A stretch of DNA of 64,000 nt. Source: Butyricicoccus porcorum (GTDB lineage Bacteria; Bacillota; Clostridia; Oscillospirales; Butyricicoccaceae). Below, piece after piece: positions 8,338 to 17,650 of this stretch. The position numbers and the translations under genes were made by a program. The DNA lies in NCBI RefSeq assembly GCF_002157465.1, contig NZ_NHOC01000003.1, positions 62,001 through 126,000 on the forward strand. The letters run 5' to 3'. Below the pieces are notes generated by a model. The model did not search any database and was not told the origin of the DNA. It worked only from the letters and a program-made list of their open reading frames with translations. Position 1 is the stretch's first letter. Every line of letters begins with the position of its first letter.

Positions 8338-8811
8338 ATGGCAACCAGAGGAAGAAAACCGACACCCACCGCAATTAAGCTACTGGAGGGGAATCCGGGG
8401 AAGCGTTCGTTGAATGCCAACGAGCCGAAACCGGCGAAAAAGGCGCCCTCCTGTCCCAAATGGCTGGAGCCGGAAGCCAAGAAGGAATGGCGCCGTTTGG
8501 CGAAGCAGATGGAACAGATCGGTATCCTGACGCAGGTAGACATGGCGGCATTCGCCGGCTACTGTCAGGCGTATGCGCGGTGGAAGGAAGCGGAGGAATT
8601 CATCACCCAGCATGGCACGATTGTCAGAACGCCGTCCGGTTACTGGCAGCAGGTGCCGCAGGTGTCCATTGCACAGACGTATCTGAAAATCATGAACCGG
8701 TTCGCCGAGCAGTTTGGACTGACACCGGCATCCAGAAGCCGGATCATTGCCGCGGACAACAGTACGGATACACAGGACGAAATGGAAGCGTTGTTGGAGG
8801 GAAGCAGCTGA
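8338..8811 (+). CDS. terS: Terminase small subunit, P27 family
   Basis: 157 residues starting at ATG 8338 after AAAGGAGGGC. The opening RGRKPTPTAIKLLEGNPGKR is the hallmark of the P27 family of small terminases, followed by CPKWLEPEAKKEWRRL and the helical core. It should bind the phage packaging site and load the large subunit. It is directly followed by terL one base after its stop, as expected. Confidence 0.95.
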   Translation: MATRGRKPTPTAIKLLEGNPGKRSLNANEPKPAKKAPSCPKWLEPEAKKEWRRLAKQMEQIGILTQVDMAAFAGYCQAYARWKEAEEFITQHGTIVRTPSGYWQQVPQVSIAQTYLKIMNRFAEQFGLTPASRSRIIAADNSTDTQDEMEALLEGSS

Positions 8812-8812
8812 T

Positions 8813-10441
8813 ATGGCGGAAGCAAGACCAAAGGATTACCCAAAGCTCAAACATTACACACCGACCCGGTTCATGCTGCCGATCTCACGCTACGACAAAG
8901 CAAAGGCGGATCGCGCCGTGAAATTTATCGAAAACCTCCGGCACACCAAGGGAAAATGGGCGGGCAAACGCTTCTGGCTTCTGCCGTGGCAGGAACAGCT
9001 GATCCGGGACATTTTCGGCGTGGTGAAACCGGATGGAAACCGCCAGTTTCGCACCGCCTTTGTCGAGATACCGAAGAAAAACGGCAAAAGTGAGCTGGCA
9101 GCCGCGGTTGCGCTGTATCTGCTGTATGCGGACAACGAACCCAGTGCAGAGGTATACGGCGCGGCGGCAGACCGCCAGCAGGCATCCATTGTCTTTGATG
9201 TGGCAAACCAGATGGTGCAGATGACGCCTGCGCTCATGAAGCGAAGCAAAATTATGGGCGCTACCAAGCGCATTGTCAATTACAGCAATGCGGGTTTTTA
9301 TCAGGTGCTTTCCGCAGAGGTCGGCACGAAGCACGGGTTAAATGTGTCCGGCCTGGTCTTTGACGAACTGCACGCACAGCCCACACCGCATCTTTATAAT
9401 GTCCTGACCAAAGGCTCCGGTGACGCACGGGAACAGCCGTTGTTTTTCCTGATTACCACTGCCGGTACGGATCGAAACAGCATTTGCTATGCGATACATA
9501 CCAAGGCAAAGGACATTCTGGAAAACCGCAGGGTGGATGCATCGTTCTATCCTGTCATTTATGGAATCGAGGATGACGATGATTGGTCGGACGAAGAAAA
9601 CTGGAAAAAGGCAAATCCGTCATTGGGATACACGATTCCGCTTGACCGCGTCAGGGACGCTTACCGGGAAGCATCGCAGAACCCGGCGGAGGAGAATGTA
9701 TTCCGGCAGCTCCGTCTGTGCCAGTGGGTGACCAGTACAGTGCGCTGGATACCGGAACACATTTATGAGCAGGGCAACCGTCCGATTGATTTGGAGAGCC
9801 TGAAAGGGCGTGACTGCTATGGCGGGCTTGACCTCTCCAGTTCCGGTGATATCACGGCTTTCGTTCTGATGTTCCCACCGCGCACCGAAACCGAACCATA
9901 TTACATGCTCCCGTTTTTCTGGGTACCGGAGGATACGATCCCACTGCGGATAAAACGGGCATCCGTTCCGTATGATGTCTGGGTCAGGCAGGGGTATCTG
10001 ATGTCAACCGAGGGCAATGTCATTCACTATGGATTTATTGAAAAGGTGATCGAACAGCTCGGTGAGCTGTACCACATCCGGGAAATCGCGTTTGACCGCT
10101 GGGGCGCGGTGCAGATGGTGCAGAATCTGGAAGGTGCCGGGTTTACCGTTGTCCCCATCGGACAGGGCTACAGGGACATGAGCCCGCCGACAAAAGCCTT
10201 TTATGAACTGCTGATGAAGGGGGAAATCATCCACGGCGGCAATCCGGTGATGCGCTGGATGGCGGGAAATGTGGTAGTGGAAACCGACCCGGCAGGCAAC
10301 ATCAAGCCGACGAAAGCAAAATCGGCGGAGAAAATTGACGGCATTGTTGCGGCGATTATGGCGCTCGACCGCTGTATCCGGAATGCGGGACAGCAGGGAA
10401 GTGTTTATGATGCCCCGGAGCGGGGACTGCTGGTGTTTTGA
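8813..10441 (+). CDS. terL: Terminase large subunit
   Basis: 542 residues, ATP-driven DNA packaging motor and nuclease. LLPWQEQLIRDIFG precedes the Walker A-like IPKKNGKSELAA (about 86-97), and GLVFDELHAQ (about 180) is the Walker B region. The C-terminal nuclease half begins with GGLDLSSSGDIT (about 335-346), whose aspartate is a metal ligand, and continues with IAFDRWGA. The length fits phage terminases of this HK97-like class. It starts one base after terS and is followed by the portal gene. Confidence 0.95.
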   Translation: MAEARPKDYPKLKHYTPTRFMLPISRYDKAKADRAVKFIENLRHTKGKWAGKRFWLLPWQEQLIRDIFGVVKPDGNRQFRTAFVEIPKKNGKSELAAAVALYLLYADNEPSAEVYGAAADRQQASIVFDVANQMVQMTPALMKRSKIMGATKRIVNYSNAGFYQVLSAEVGTKHGLNVSGLVFDELHAQPTPHLYNVLTKGSGDAREQPLFFLITTAGTDRNSICYAIHTKAKDILENRRVDASFYPVIYGIEDDDDWSDEENWKKANPSLGYTIPLDRVRDAYREASQNPAEENVFRQLRLCQWVTSTVRWIPEHIYEQGNRPIDLESLKGRDCYGGLDLSSSGDITAFVLMFPPRTETEPYYMLPFFWVPEDTIPLRIKRASVPYDVWVRQGYLMSTEGNVIHYGFIEKVIEQLGELYHIREIAFDRWGAVQMVQNLEGAGFTVVPIGQGYRDMSPPTKAFYELLMKGEIIHGGNPVMRWMAGNVVVETDPAGNIKPTKAKSAEKIDGIVAAIMALDRCIRNAGQQGSVYDAPERGLLVF

Positions 10442-10456
10442 CAGAGGAGGACTGAA

Positions 10457-11728
10457 ATGGGATTTTTGAAATGGCTCGGATTGGGCAGGCCGCGGGATGC
10501 GCCGCCGGTACAGGACAATGTGCGGGATTCTTCCGGCACATTCCTGTTCGGCACGGCAAACAGCGGAGAGCGCGTGGACGAAAAATCTGCCCTGCAAATT
10601 TCCACGGTGTACGCCTGTGTCCGCCTGCTGGCAGAGACCATTGCCAGCCTGCCATTACATCTGTACTGCTATATCGATGACGGAAAGGAAAAAGCAACCG
10701 ACCATCCGCTGTATAAGCTGTTGTACCGGCAAAGCAACCCGGAAATGACCAGCTTCGTCTTTCGGGAAACCATGATGACGCACTTACTGCTATGGGGCAA
10801 TGCGTATGCACAGATTATCCGGGACGGGCGGAACAACATTCTCGGACTGTATCCGTTACTGCCGGAGAATGTAGAGGTCGACCGGAATGAAAACGGCGAG
10901 CTGTACTATATCTATCACGCCTATACGGACGATGTGCCGGGTGAGCGCGACAAAGATATCTATTTCCGGCGGGATGAAATCTTTCACATTCCGGGCCTTG
11001 GCTTCAACGGTCTGGTTGGCTTCAGCCCGATTGCCATGATGAAAAACAGCCTCGGCACAACGCTTGCGGTAGAGAAATATGGGGCGTCCTTTTTCAAGAA
11101 TGGCGCACAGCCGTCCGGTGTGCTGGAGCATCCCGGCGTGTTAAAAGACCCGGCAAAAATTCGGGAGAACTGGTCTGCTGTCTATGGCGGCGCAAACAAT
11201 GCGCACCGGGTTGCCGTGCTAGAGGAGGGGCTTCAATACAAGCCGATTTCTCTCCCACCGGAGGATTCACAGTTTCTGTCCACGAGGGAATTTGGCGTGG
11301 AGGAAATCTGCCGCATGTTCCGCGTGCCGCCGCATCTGGTGCAGAGTCTGAAGCACGCGACGTTCAGCAACATCGAGCATCAGGCGATTGACTTTGTACA
11401 GCACAGCATCACGCCGTGGGCGGTTCGGTTTGAACAGGCAATCATCAAAGACCTGCTGTTGGAAACAGAACAGGACAGTTATTTCCCGAAATTCAATCTG
11501 GATGGACTGCTCCGCGGCGATTACCAGAGCCGCATGAACGGCTATGCCACCGGCTTTTCCAACGGCTTTCTTTCACCGAACGACATCCGGCGGCTGGAAA
11601 ATATGGATCCGATTCCGGACGAAATGGGAGGGAATTTCTATATGGTAAACGGCAGTTATGTACAGCTGAAGGACGCGGGAATTTACGCGAAAAACGGTCA
11701 ATCCAATACGGAAGAAAGGAACAGCTGA
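10457..11728 (+). CDS. Portal protein, HK97 type
   Basis: 423 residues. Signatures include VDEKSALQISTVYACVRLLA near residue 40, LLLWGNAYAQI and the mid-domain FGVEEICRMFRVPPHLV, all typical of HK97-family portals that form the 12-mer DNA gate at the capsid vertex. The start follows ACAGAGGAGGAC. It ends two bases before the protease gene, a tight packaging operon. Confidence 0.95.
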   Translation: MGFLKWLGLGRPRDAPPVQDNVRDSSGTFLFGTANSGERVDEKSALQISTVYACVRLLAETIASLPLHLYCYIDDGKEKATDHPLYKLLYRQSNPEMTSFVFRETMMTHLLLWGNAYAQIIRDGRNNILGLYPLLPENVEVDRNENGELYYIYHAYTDDVPGERDKDIYFRRDEIFHIPGLGFNGLVGFSPIAMMKNSLGTTLAVEKYGASFFKNGAQPSGVLEHPGVLKDPAKIRENWSAVYGGANNAHRVAVLEEGLQYKPISLPPEDSQFLSTREFGVEEICRMFRVPPHLVQSLKHATFSNIEHQAIDFVQHSITPWAVRFEQAIIKDLLLETEQDSYFPKFNLDGLLRGDYQSRMNGYATGFSNGFLSPNDIRRLENMDPIPDEMGGNFYMVNGSYVQLKDAGIYAKNGQSNTEERNS

Positions 11729-11729
11729 A

Positions 11730-12062
11730 ATGAAAAAATTTTGGAACTGGCTTCGCAACAGCGAGGGGGAACGCACGCTCCGGCTGGAAGGCCCGATTGA
11801 TGAGGACTCTGTCTGGGGCGATGAAATCACGCCGAAGGCGTTCCGCGCGGAGCTGGAGGAGGACGCAGGCGATATCACGGTTTGGATTTGCAGTCCCGGA
11901 GGGAATGTCTTTGCCGCGGCGGAGATTTACACGATGCTTCGGGAGTATCCGGGCACTGTGACGGTCAAGATTGATTCCATCGCGGCATCCGCCGCCAGCG
12001 TGGTTGCGATGGCAGGAGACCGCGTGCTCATGAGCCCCACCGGGATGCTTATGATTCACGAT
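11730..12062 (+). CDS. ClpP-like prohead protease, 5' exon
   Basis: Codons 1-111 of an S14/ClpP-like capsid maturation protease. ICSPGGNVFAAAEIY (about 53-67) is the conserved glycine-rich strand. IAASAAS carries the nucleophile Ser87, and MLMIHD carries the catalytic His110. The reading frame then enters the group II intron exactly at a codon boundary, after Asp111. Unspliced RNA would end 12 codons later (stop 12096-12098). Joined with 14525-15016 it gives 274 residues, normal for this family. The protease cleaves the capsid N-terminal delta domain during maturation and lies, as usual, between portal and capsid genes. Confidence 0.9.
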
Positions 12063-14524
12063 GTGCGTCCAGATAGGGCGTTTCTGATAGCAGGTTAATG
12101 GTACCTGTTCCCCACAGTTACGGGGAAGTCAACCCACCTAACCGAAAGGCGAAAGCTGACACGGGAACATAGCACGGTGGGAAAGCGGTAAGTTGCCAAA
12201 GATTCCAAGGCACTACTGAACTGCAATGACAAGAGGATATGAGGATGAACTTGTAATAGTGAATGCGAGATACAGTGTCCATTATCATTGGAACGGGAAA
12301 CGGAATCTAATATCCCGTGGACAGCGCCAGCCGATAGGGTTGTGGTCGGCGTGGGTAACTGTAATGCTGTCCCACAAGCTGGAGAACCAGCCGAAAGGTC
12401 TAAAGCACATCCGACAATCCTTATACCAAGCAGAAACGTTAACTGGAGATTGCCTAAGTCAGAATGCTTATAAAGCTATGTACACAGGTACTGAATATCT
12501 GATATGGCAACGGAGTCCCCATAGTAGTCTGAGGTGGGAACACCCACTACACGGCGAAGGGGGACAGTTCTAACGATTCAAAATAAGAAGATGAAAGGGA
12601 GGAGAAGCCTCAATGAATCCAACATCGGATATTTTGGAACGAATAGCAGAAAGTTCTAAGTCGCATACTGACGGCGTGTTTACGAGGTTGTACAGATATC
12701 TTCTCAGAGAGGATATTTATTTCACTGCCTATAAAAACTTATACGCTAACGCAGGAGCGTCAACAAAAGGTACAGATGACGATACAGCGGACGGATTCGG
12801 TGCTAAATATGTTTCAGATATTATCGAGTCATTGAGAAATCTGGAATATAGCCCGAAACCAGTGCGGAGAATCTACATTCCGAAGCACAACGGAAAACTG
12901 CGTCCTCTGGGAATACCATCATTTCGAGACAAGCTTATACAGGATGCCATAAGGCAGATACTGGAAGCGATTTATGAGCCTATATTCAGTGACGATTCGC
13001 ACGGATTCAGACCTGGCAGGAGCTGTCACACAGCATTTGACAGGATAAAGTACGGATTTAACGGAACAAAATGGTTCATAGAAGGCGATATCAAAGGGTG
13101 TTTTGACAATATCGACCATAAGGTGTTGCTGAATATTCTCTCGAAAAAAGTCAAGGACTCAAAGCTGATTAACCTGATAGGTGCTTTCCTGAAAGCTGGC
13201 TATATGGAGGAATGGAAGTATTTCCAGACCTACAGCGGCACGCCACAGGGCGGCATACTTTCCCCAATTCTTGCAAATATATACTTGCACGAATTGGATA
13301 AGAAAGTTGCGGAGATAAAGCAACGGTTCGACAGCAATGAACCCAAGAAATATACCGAGGAATACGGCGGAATATGCCACAGAATCAGCACGCTGCATAG
13401 GAAGAGTAAGAATAACCCTGATTCCCCAGACCGTGAAAAGTGGATAGCCGAAGAGGTGGAACTGAAACGTCAGCGCGTCAAGATACCAGTATATCAGGAC
13501 AATAACAAGCGTATCTGCTACGTCAGGTATGCGGATGATTTTCTGATAGGGGTGGTAGGCTCAAAAGAGGATTGTGTGGAAATCAAGGCTGAACTGAAGG
13601 ATTTTTTGGCAGCTGAACTGAAGCTGGAACTTTCGGATGAAAAAACCAAGATAACACACAGTTCAGAGTCAGCAAGATTTCTGGGATATGACGTAAGTGT
13701 CCGAAGGTCGCAGGAACTGAAGCGCAGGAGTGACGGGGTCAAGCAGAGGACGTTAAATGGGACGGTCATGCTGAATGCTCCGTTGAAGGATAAAATTGAA
13801 GAATTTCTGATTAGCAACGGGTACGGGGTCAGGACTGCCGATGGCAGGATTGTTCCGATAGCCACGAAAGGATTGCGAAACAGAAGCGACTTTGAAATTG
13901 TCTCAACCTACAATTCACAGATGCGGGGAATCTGCAACTACTATCGGATGGCAAGCAACTTCCCGAAGCTGGATTATTTCGTTTATATCATGGAATACAG
14001 TTGTCTGAAAACCTTGGCAAGCAAGCACCAAACAACTATGGCAAAAGCAAGAGGCGACAGGCGGACGGGCAAACGATGGGGTGTCCCGTATGAGACTAAG
14101 ACAGGCACAAAAACGCTTATCTTTCTCAACATGACGGATATCCGAAAGAGCCGTAAAGCCAAGCTGGATAATGTCGATGCCGTTCCTAAGAGTGTATCGA
14201 AGCAAAACGAGATAAAGAACAGGCTGAATGCTGGAATTTGCGAGTTATGCGGATGCGACAGCGAACCAGTTGTAGTGCATCACGTTCAAAGCCTTAAGGC
14301 ACTCAAGGGGAAATCTGCGTGGGAGCGGAAAATGCGTTCTATCCGCAGGAAAACTTTAATCGTGTGCGAAACTTGCCATAACAAGATACACAATAAGACT
14401 TTTTGTTAATCGTCAGTAATTAGAATGGAAAGCCGGATACTCGGAGACGGGTACGTCCGGTTTGGAAGGGGGACTGTGCAAACCTACTACAGAAATGTAG
14501 CAAGGCGGCACTTTCCTACCTTAC
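12063..14524 (+). mobile_element. Group II intron (ribozyme with encoded maturase)
   Basis: The intron begins with the consensus GTGCG at 12063 and ends in AC at 14524, matching the 3' AY rule. Its ends fall at codon boundaries of the protease, so the joined frame reads MIHD-PSTIAMGNSED, the expected family sequence. Structured RNA fills 12063-12612. Domain V is at about 14430-14463 (AGCCGGATAC then GTACGTCCGG around a short loop), followed by domain VI (about 14464-14518). The element is 2462 bases long and has its maturase gene in domain IV. It is inserted just after the catalytic histidine codon. Confidence 0.93.
12613..14409 (+). CDS. ltrA: Group II intron reverse transcriptase-maturase with HNH domain
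   Basis: 598 residues. Reverse-transcriptase blocks are present in order: LRPLGIPSFRDKLIQ (about 96-110), SHGFRPGRSCHTAF (about 130), EGDIKGCFDNI (about 157), TPQGGILSP (about 212) and the catalytic YVRYADDFLIGV (about 300-311). A maturase domain follows, then a C-terminal HNH-type zinc endonuclease: CELCGC, VVHHV and CETCHNKIH (about 541-595). It assists splicing and drives target-primed reverse transcription of the intron. All key residues are intact, so the intron may be active. It starts at ATG 12613 after AAGGGAGGAGAAG. Confidence 0.95.
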   Translation: MNPTSDILERIAESSKSHTDGVFTRLYRYLLREDIYFTAYKNLYANAGASTKGTDDDTADGFGAKYVSDIIESLRNLEYSPKPVRRIYIPKHNGKLRPLGIPSFRDKLIQDAIRQILEAIYEPIFSDDSHGFRPGRSCHTAFDRIKYGFNGTKWFIEGDIKGCFDNIDHKVLLNILSKKVKDSKLINLIGAFLKAGYMEEWKYFQTYSGTPQGGILSPILANIYLHELDKKVAEIKQRFDSNEPKKYTEEYGGICHRISTLHRKSKNNPDSPDREKWIAEEVELKRQRVKIPVYQDNNKRICYVRYADDFLIGVVGSKEDCVEIKAELKDFLAAELKLELSDEKTKITHSSESARFLGYDVSVRRSQELKRRSDGVKQRTLNGTVMLNAPLKDKIEEFLISNGYGVRTADGRIVPIATKGLRNRSDFEIVSTYNSQMRGICNYYRMASNFPKLDYFVYIMEYSCLKTLASKHQTTMAKARGDRRTGKRWGVPYETKTGTKTLIFLNMTDIRKSRKAKLDNVDAVPKSVSKQNEIKNRLNAGICELCGCDSEPVVVHHVQSLKALKGKSAWERKMRSIRRKTLIVCETCHNKIHNKTFC

Positions 14525-15016
14525 CCCAGCACCATTGCCATGGGGAACAGCGAGGATATGCGCAAGGCGATTGATGTGCTCAATGAGGTGAAAGAGTCCA
14601 TTATCAACGCGTATATGGCGAAAACCGGGCTTTCTCATGCCAGAATTGCCAATCTCATGAGCAATGAGACATGGATGAACGCGAAAAAAGCCGTGGAGCT
14701 TGGATTTGCCGATGGGATTCTGTTCGAAGATGCTGATTCGGATGACGATCCGGACGAAGAGGAAGACACCGGTGAGGACAATGATGAAGAACCTTTGCGG
14801 ATGGAAGCACAGATGTATTCCACACGCCGGATGGGACAGGTAATTCTGAACCGGCTCGGCGTGAGCGATCAAGTACAGCAGGAGCCTGTGGACACATCCC
14901 TTGAAAAACTTGACGGAGGAGTTCTGTCTCAGCCAATCATTGGCATGGACGGCACAACCGAGGATGGCAGTGTGCCGTATTTGATTTTACAAAAACAGCT
15001 GGAATGCCTGAGATAA
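14525..15016 (+). CDS. ClpP-like prohead protease, 3' exon
   Basis: 163 codons following the intron: PSTIAMGNSEDM, then the helical region ending WMNAKKAVELGFADGIL, which is a typical ClpP-fold end and supplies the third catalytic residue region. A very acidic linker (about 14730-14785) and a final segment follow. Alone it has no proper start, so it depends on splicing. A downstream ribosome site serves the capsid gene at 15071. Confidence 0.88.
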   Translation, partial: PSTIAMGNSEDMRKAIDVLNEVKESIINAYMAKTGLSHARIANLMSNETWMNAKKAVELGFADGILFEDADSDDDPDEEEDTGEDNDEEPLRMEAQMYSTRRMGQVILNRLGVSDQVQQEPVDTSLEKLDGGVLSQPIIGMDGTTEDGSVPYLILQKQLECLR

Positions 15017-15070
15017 GCTCAGTGTTCCGGCTGTCTGCATTTTTTTACGATACTGTATGGAGGAAAGGCA

Positions 15071-16276
15071 ATGAACAAGATTTTAGAGCTTCGCGGCAGG
15101 CGCAATACGCTCTGGGAGCAGACGAAAGCATTTCTGGAGGAGCATCGCGGTGAGAACGGGCTGGTGGCATCGGACGCTGTGGAGCAGTATGACAGGATGG
15201 CACAGGAGGTCAAAGACCTCGGCACAGAGATTGAGCGTCTGGAACAGCAGGCACAGGTAGATGCACAGCTGGCGGCACCCACTTCCAGACCTGTATCCGG
15301 CAAGCCGATGATTATGACAGAAGAAAGGGCGGCTACAAAGACCGGTACGAAGGAATATACCGAAGCGTTCTGGAATATGATCCGCAACCGCGGCAATTAC
15401 GGCGAGGTACACAATGCCCTGTCCGTCGGTGAAGATTCCGAGGGCGGCTTTACTGTGCCGGATGAGTTTGAACGCAAGCTGGTAGAAGCACTGGAGGGCA
15501 ACAACATCTTCCGCGGCATGGCAACGGTCATCCGTACCAGCTCCGGCACGCGCAAAATTCCGATTGCCGAGGACACCGGTGAAGCGAGCTGGATTGACGA
15601 AGGCGAGGAAATCCCGGAGAGTGATACGACCTTCGGACAGACCATGCTGTCTGCGTACAAGCTGGGCACGATGATTAAGATTTCCAATGAACTGCTGAAT
15701 GACTCGGCATTCGATCTCGCGTCGTATATTGCACGCCGTTTTGGTGTGCGTATGGGCAATGCGGAGGAACGCGCGTTTATTACGGGCGACGGCGTGGGCA
15801 AGCCGCTGGGCCTGCTGGACGATGCCGGCGCAAAAATCGGCGTGACTGCCGCAAAGACAACCGCAATTTCCTTCGATGAGGTATTCCAGCTGTATTATGC
15901 ACTCAAAGCGCCGTACCGCAAGAAAGCGGAATTTCTGTGCAGTGAAGCGCTGGTGCTCCAGCTCATGACGATCAAGGACAACAATGGGAATTATATCTGG
16001 AAGCCCGGTCTGGACATCGGAAAGCCGGATACCCTGCTCAACCGTCCGCTGAAGACCTCGGCATTTATGCCGGAGGTTGCGGCAGGCAATAAGGTCATGG
16101 CGTTCGGCGATTACAGTTATTACTGGATTGCGGACCGCCAGAACCGCACGTTCCGCCGCCTGAACGAGCTGTATGCCCGCACGGATCAGGTGGGTTTCCT
16201 GACCACCCAGCGTGTAGACGGCAAGCTGATCCTGCCGGAAGCCGTGCAGGTGCTCCGGATGAAGGCAGGGGCATAA
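15071..16276 (+). CDS. Major capsid protein, HK97 fold
   Basis: 401 residues. The first 110 residues are a charged coiled coil (VEQYDRMAQEVKDLGTEIER), the delta or scaffolding domain that the upstream protease removes. The shell domain opens at about 118 with LSVGEDSEGGFTVPDEFERK and continues with typical motifs (ASWIDEGEEIPESD, AEERAFITGDGVGKPLG). Hundreds of copies form the icosahedral head. Start ATG 15071 follows TATGGAGGAAAGGCA. Confidence 0.96.
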   Translation: MNKILELRGRRNTLWEQTKAFLEEHRGENGLVASDAVEQYDRMAQEVKDLGTEIERLEQQAQVDAQLAAPTSRPVSGKPMIMTEERAATKTGTKEYTEAFWNMIRNRGNYGEVHNALSVGEDSEGGFTVPDEFERKLVEALEGNNIFRGMATVIRTSSGTRKIPIAEDTGEASWIDEGEEIPESDTTFGQTMLSAYKLGTMIKISNELLNDSAFDLASYIARRFGVRMGNAEERAFITGDGVGKPLGLLDDAGAKIGVTAAKTTAISFDEVFQLYYALKAPYRKKAEFLCSEALVLQLMTIKDNNGNYIWKPGLDIGKPDTLLNRPLKTSAFMPEVAAGNKVMAFGDYSYYWIADRQNRTFRRLNELYARTDQVGFLTTQRVDGKLILPEAVQVLRMKAGA

Positions 16277-16300
16277 CACCTGAGGAAGGAGGACGCTGAC

Positions 16301-16615
16301 ATGGCGCTGATTTCACTGGAGGAAGCGAAAACCTATCTCCGGGTCGATGCGGATGACGAGGACGCTTTGATTGGCGTCCTCTTGTCCTCTGCGGAAAAGC
16401 TGTGTGCAGATGTAGCGCGTCTTTCGGAGGAGCAATGGAGTGCTGTAAACGGAACAGATGACAAGGAACAGCTCATTTCTCTGCGGGCTGTCCTGCGCGT
16501 GGCGATTTTGTACACACTCGGTTATCTCTATGAGCACCGGGAGCAGGCGGATCATCACGCACTCACGCTGACCCTGCGAAACCTGTTATTTTCTGTCCGG
16601 GAGGGGATTGTCTGA
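16301..16615 (+). CDS. Head-tail connector (gp6-like)
   Basis: 104 residues. The opening ISLEEAKTYLRVDADDEDALI is the standard start of the gp6/QLRG head-tail connector family, an all-helical adaptor that docks under the portal. It has a good ribosome site (AAGGAGGAC) and is followed one base later by the head closure gene. Confidence 0.92.
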   Translation: MALISLEEAKTYLRVDADDEDALIGVLLSSAEKLCADVARLSEEQWSAVNGTDDKEQLISLRAVLRVAILYTLGYLYEHREQADHHALTLTLRNLLFSVREGIV

Positions 16616-16616
16616 T

Positions 16617-16943
16617 ATGAAAATTGCAGAAATGAACGAACGGATTGTGATTCAAAAGAGCCGCATGGACACCGACACCATCGGGAATCACACGCTGAAA
16701 TGGTTTGATTATTATTACTGCTGGGCATGTGTGGACCATGTGTCCGGCAAGGAATTCTGGGAAGCGGCACAGCACAATGCGCAGGATTCTCTGTTTTTTA
16801 CCATCCGGCAGTTCAGCCCGGTGCGCGATCTCGACACCACGCATTACCGTGTCAAATTTCACGGAGAGATTTACAATATTACGTTTATCGACCATTCACA
16901 GTACAAAAATAAAATGCTCCGGCTGATGGCGGAGCGGAAATGA
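16617..16943 (+). CDS. Head closure protein
   Basis: 108 residues from ATG 16617. The pattern MNERIVIQKSRMDTDTIGNHTLKW, the central FWEAAQ and the later THYRVKFHGEIYNITFIDH match SPP1 gp16-like head closure (head-tail adaptor) proteins with a beta-barrel fold. It seals the filled head before the tail joins. The order connector, closure, gp10-like, tail terminator is normal. Confidence 0.9.
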   Translation: MKIAEMNERIVIQKSRMDTDTIGNHTLKWFDYYYCWACVDHVSGKEFWEAAQHNAQDSLFFTIRQFSPVRDLDTTHYRVKFHGEIYNITFIDHSQYKNKMLRLMAERK

Positions 16944-16947
16944 CACT

Positions 16948-17325
16948 ATGGCAAAGAAAATCACAGTGGACCGGTTGTCTGATGAAATCATGGACGCACT
17001 GGAGGAATACAAGGAGATGACAGACGAGGTGGTGCAGACAGCTGTCGATACCGTTTCCAAAGAAACGAAAAAACTTGTACAGGCAGGCTCGCCTGTCCAA
17101 ACCGGCGGATACCAAAAGGGCTGGGCGGTAAAGAAAACCTCCGCAAAAGCGGGTCAGGTCAGCATCACGGTTTATAACCGGAAAAAGCCCGGTCTGACAC
17201 ATCTGCTGGAAAAAGGACACGCCAAACGCGGCGGCGGGCGTGTCGCGGGACAGCCGCACATCGCTCCGGCGGAGCAATACGCCGTCAGCGAGCTGGAAAA
17301 CAAAATCAAAAGGGGGCTGAGCTGA
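16948..17325 (+). CDS. HK97 gp10-like head-tail joining protein
   Basis: 125 residues. The mid-region VQAGSPVQTGGYQKGWAVKK and the tail LLEKGHAKRGGGRVAGQPHI are the family signatures of HK97 gp10-like proteins, thought to act at the head-tail junction or tail completion. The flanking genes support this placement. Confidence 0.9.
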   Translation: MAKKITVDRLSDEIMDALEEYKEMTDEVVQTAVDTVSKETKKLVQAGSPVQTGGYQKGWAVKKTSAKAGQVSITVYNRKKPGLTHLLEKGHAKRGGGRVAGQPHIAPAEQYAVSELENKIKRGLS

Positions 17326-17326
17326 T

Positions 17327-17647
17327 ATGCTTTCCTATGAACAGATTACAGACCTGCTCCGTCAGACCGGTCTGCCGTTCGCCTATCATCATTTTTCGGA
17401 AGGGGAATCGCCTGACCCGCCATTCCTTGTGTATCTGATACCCGGCAGTCACAACTTTTCGGCGGACGGTATGGTCTATTGTCGGGTCGATCAGCTGGAT
17501 ATCGAGCTGTATACAGACAAAAAACAGCCGGAACAGGAAGCAAATCTGGAAGAACTATTTGATGAAGCCGGGCTGTTTTACAACAAAACGGAGCAGTTTA
17601 TCCGGTCGGAACAATTATATGAAGTGCTGTATGAGATGGAGGTGTAG
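17327..17647 (+). CDS. Tail terminator-like minor structural protein
   Basis: 106 residues, beginning one base after the previous stop. It has the mixed alpha-beta pattern (PPFLVYLIPGSHNFSADG, LDIELYTDKKQPEQE) seen in the small gene that precedes the major tail protein in many siphophages and probably caps the tail tube. The assignment rests mainly on position and weak pattern. Confidence 0.72.
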   Translation: MLSYEQITDLLRQTGLPFAYHHFSEGESPDPPFLVYLIPGSHNFSADGMVYCRVDQLDIELYTDKKQPEQEANLEELFDEAGLFYNKTEQFIRSEQLYEVLYEMEV

Positions 17648-17650
17648 CGC

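Noticed and set aside
12226-12573. Open frame of 115 codons in the intron
   Set aside because: It overlaps the structured ribozyme RNA before the maturase and has no protein family pattern.
15083-16279. Minus-strand frame of 398 codons
   Set aside because: It is the mirror of the capsid gene, produced by GC-biased codon use.
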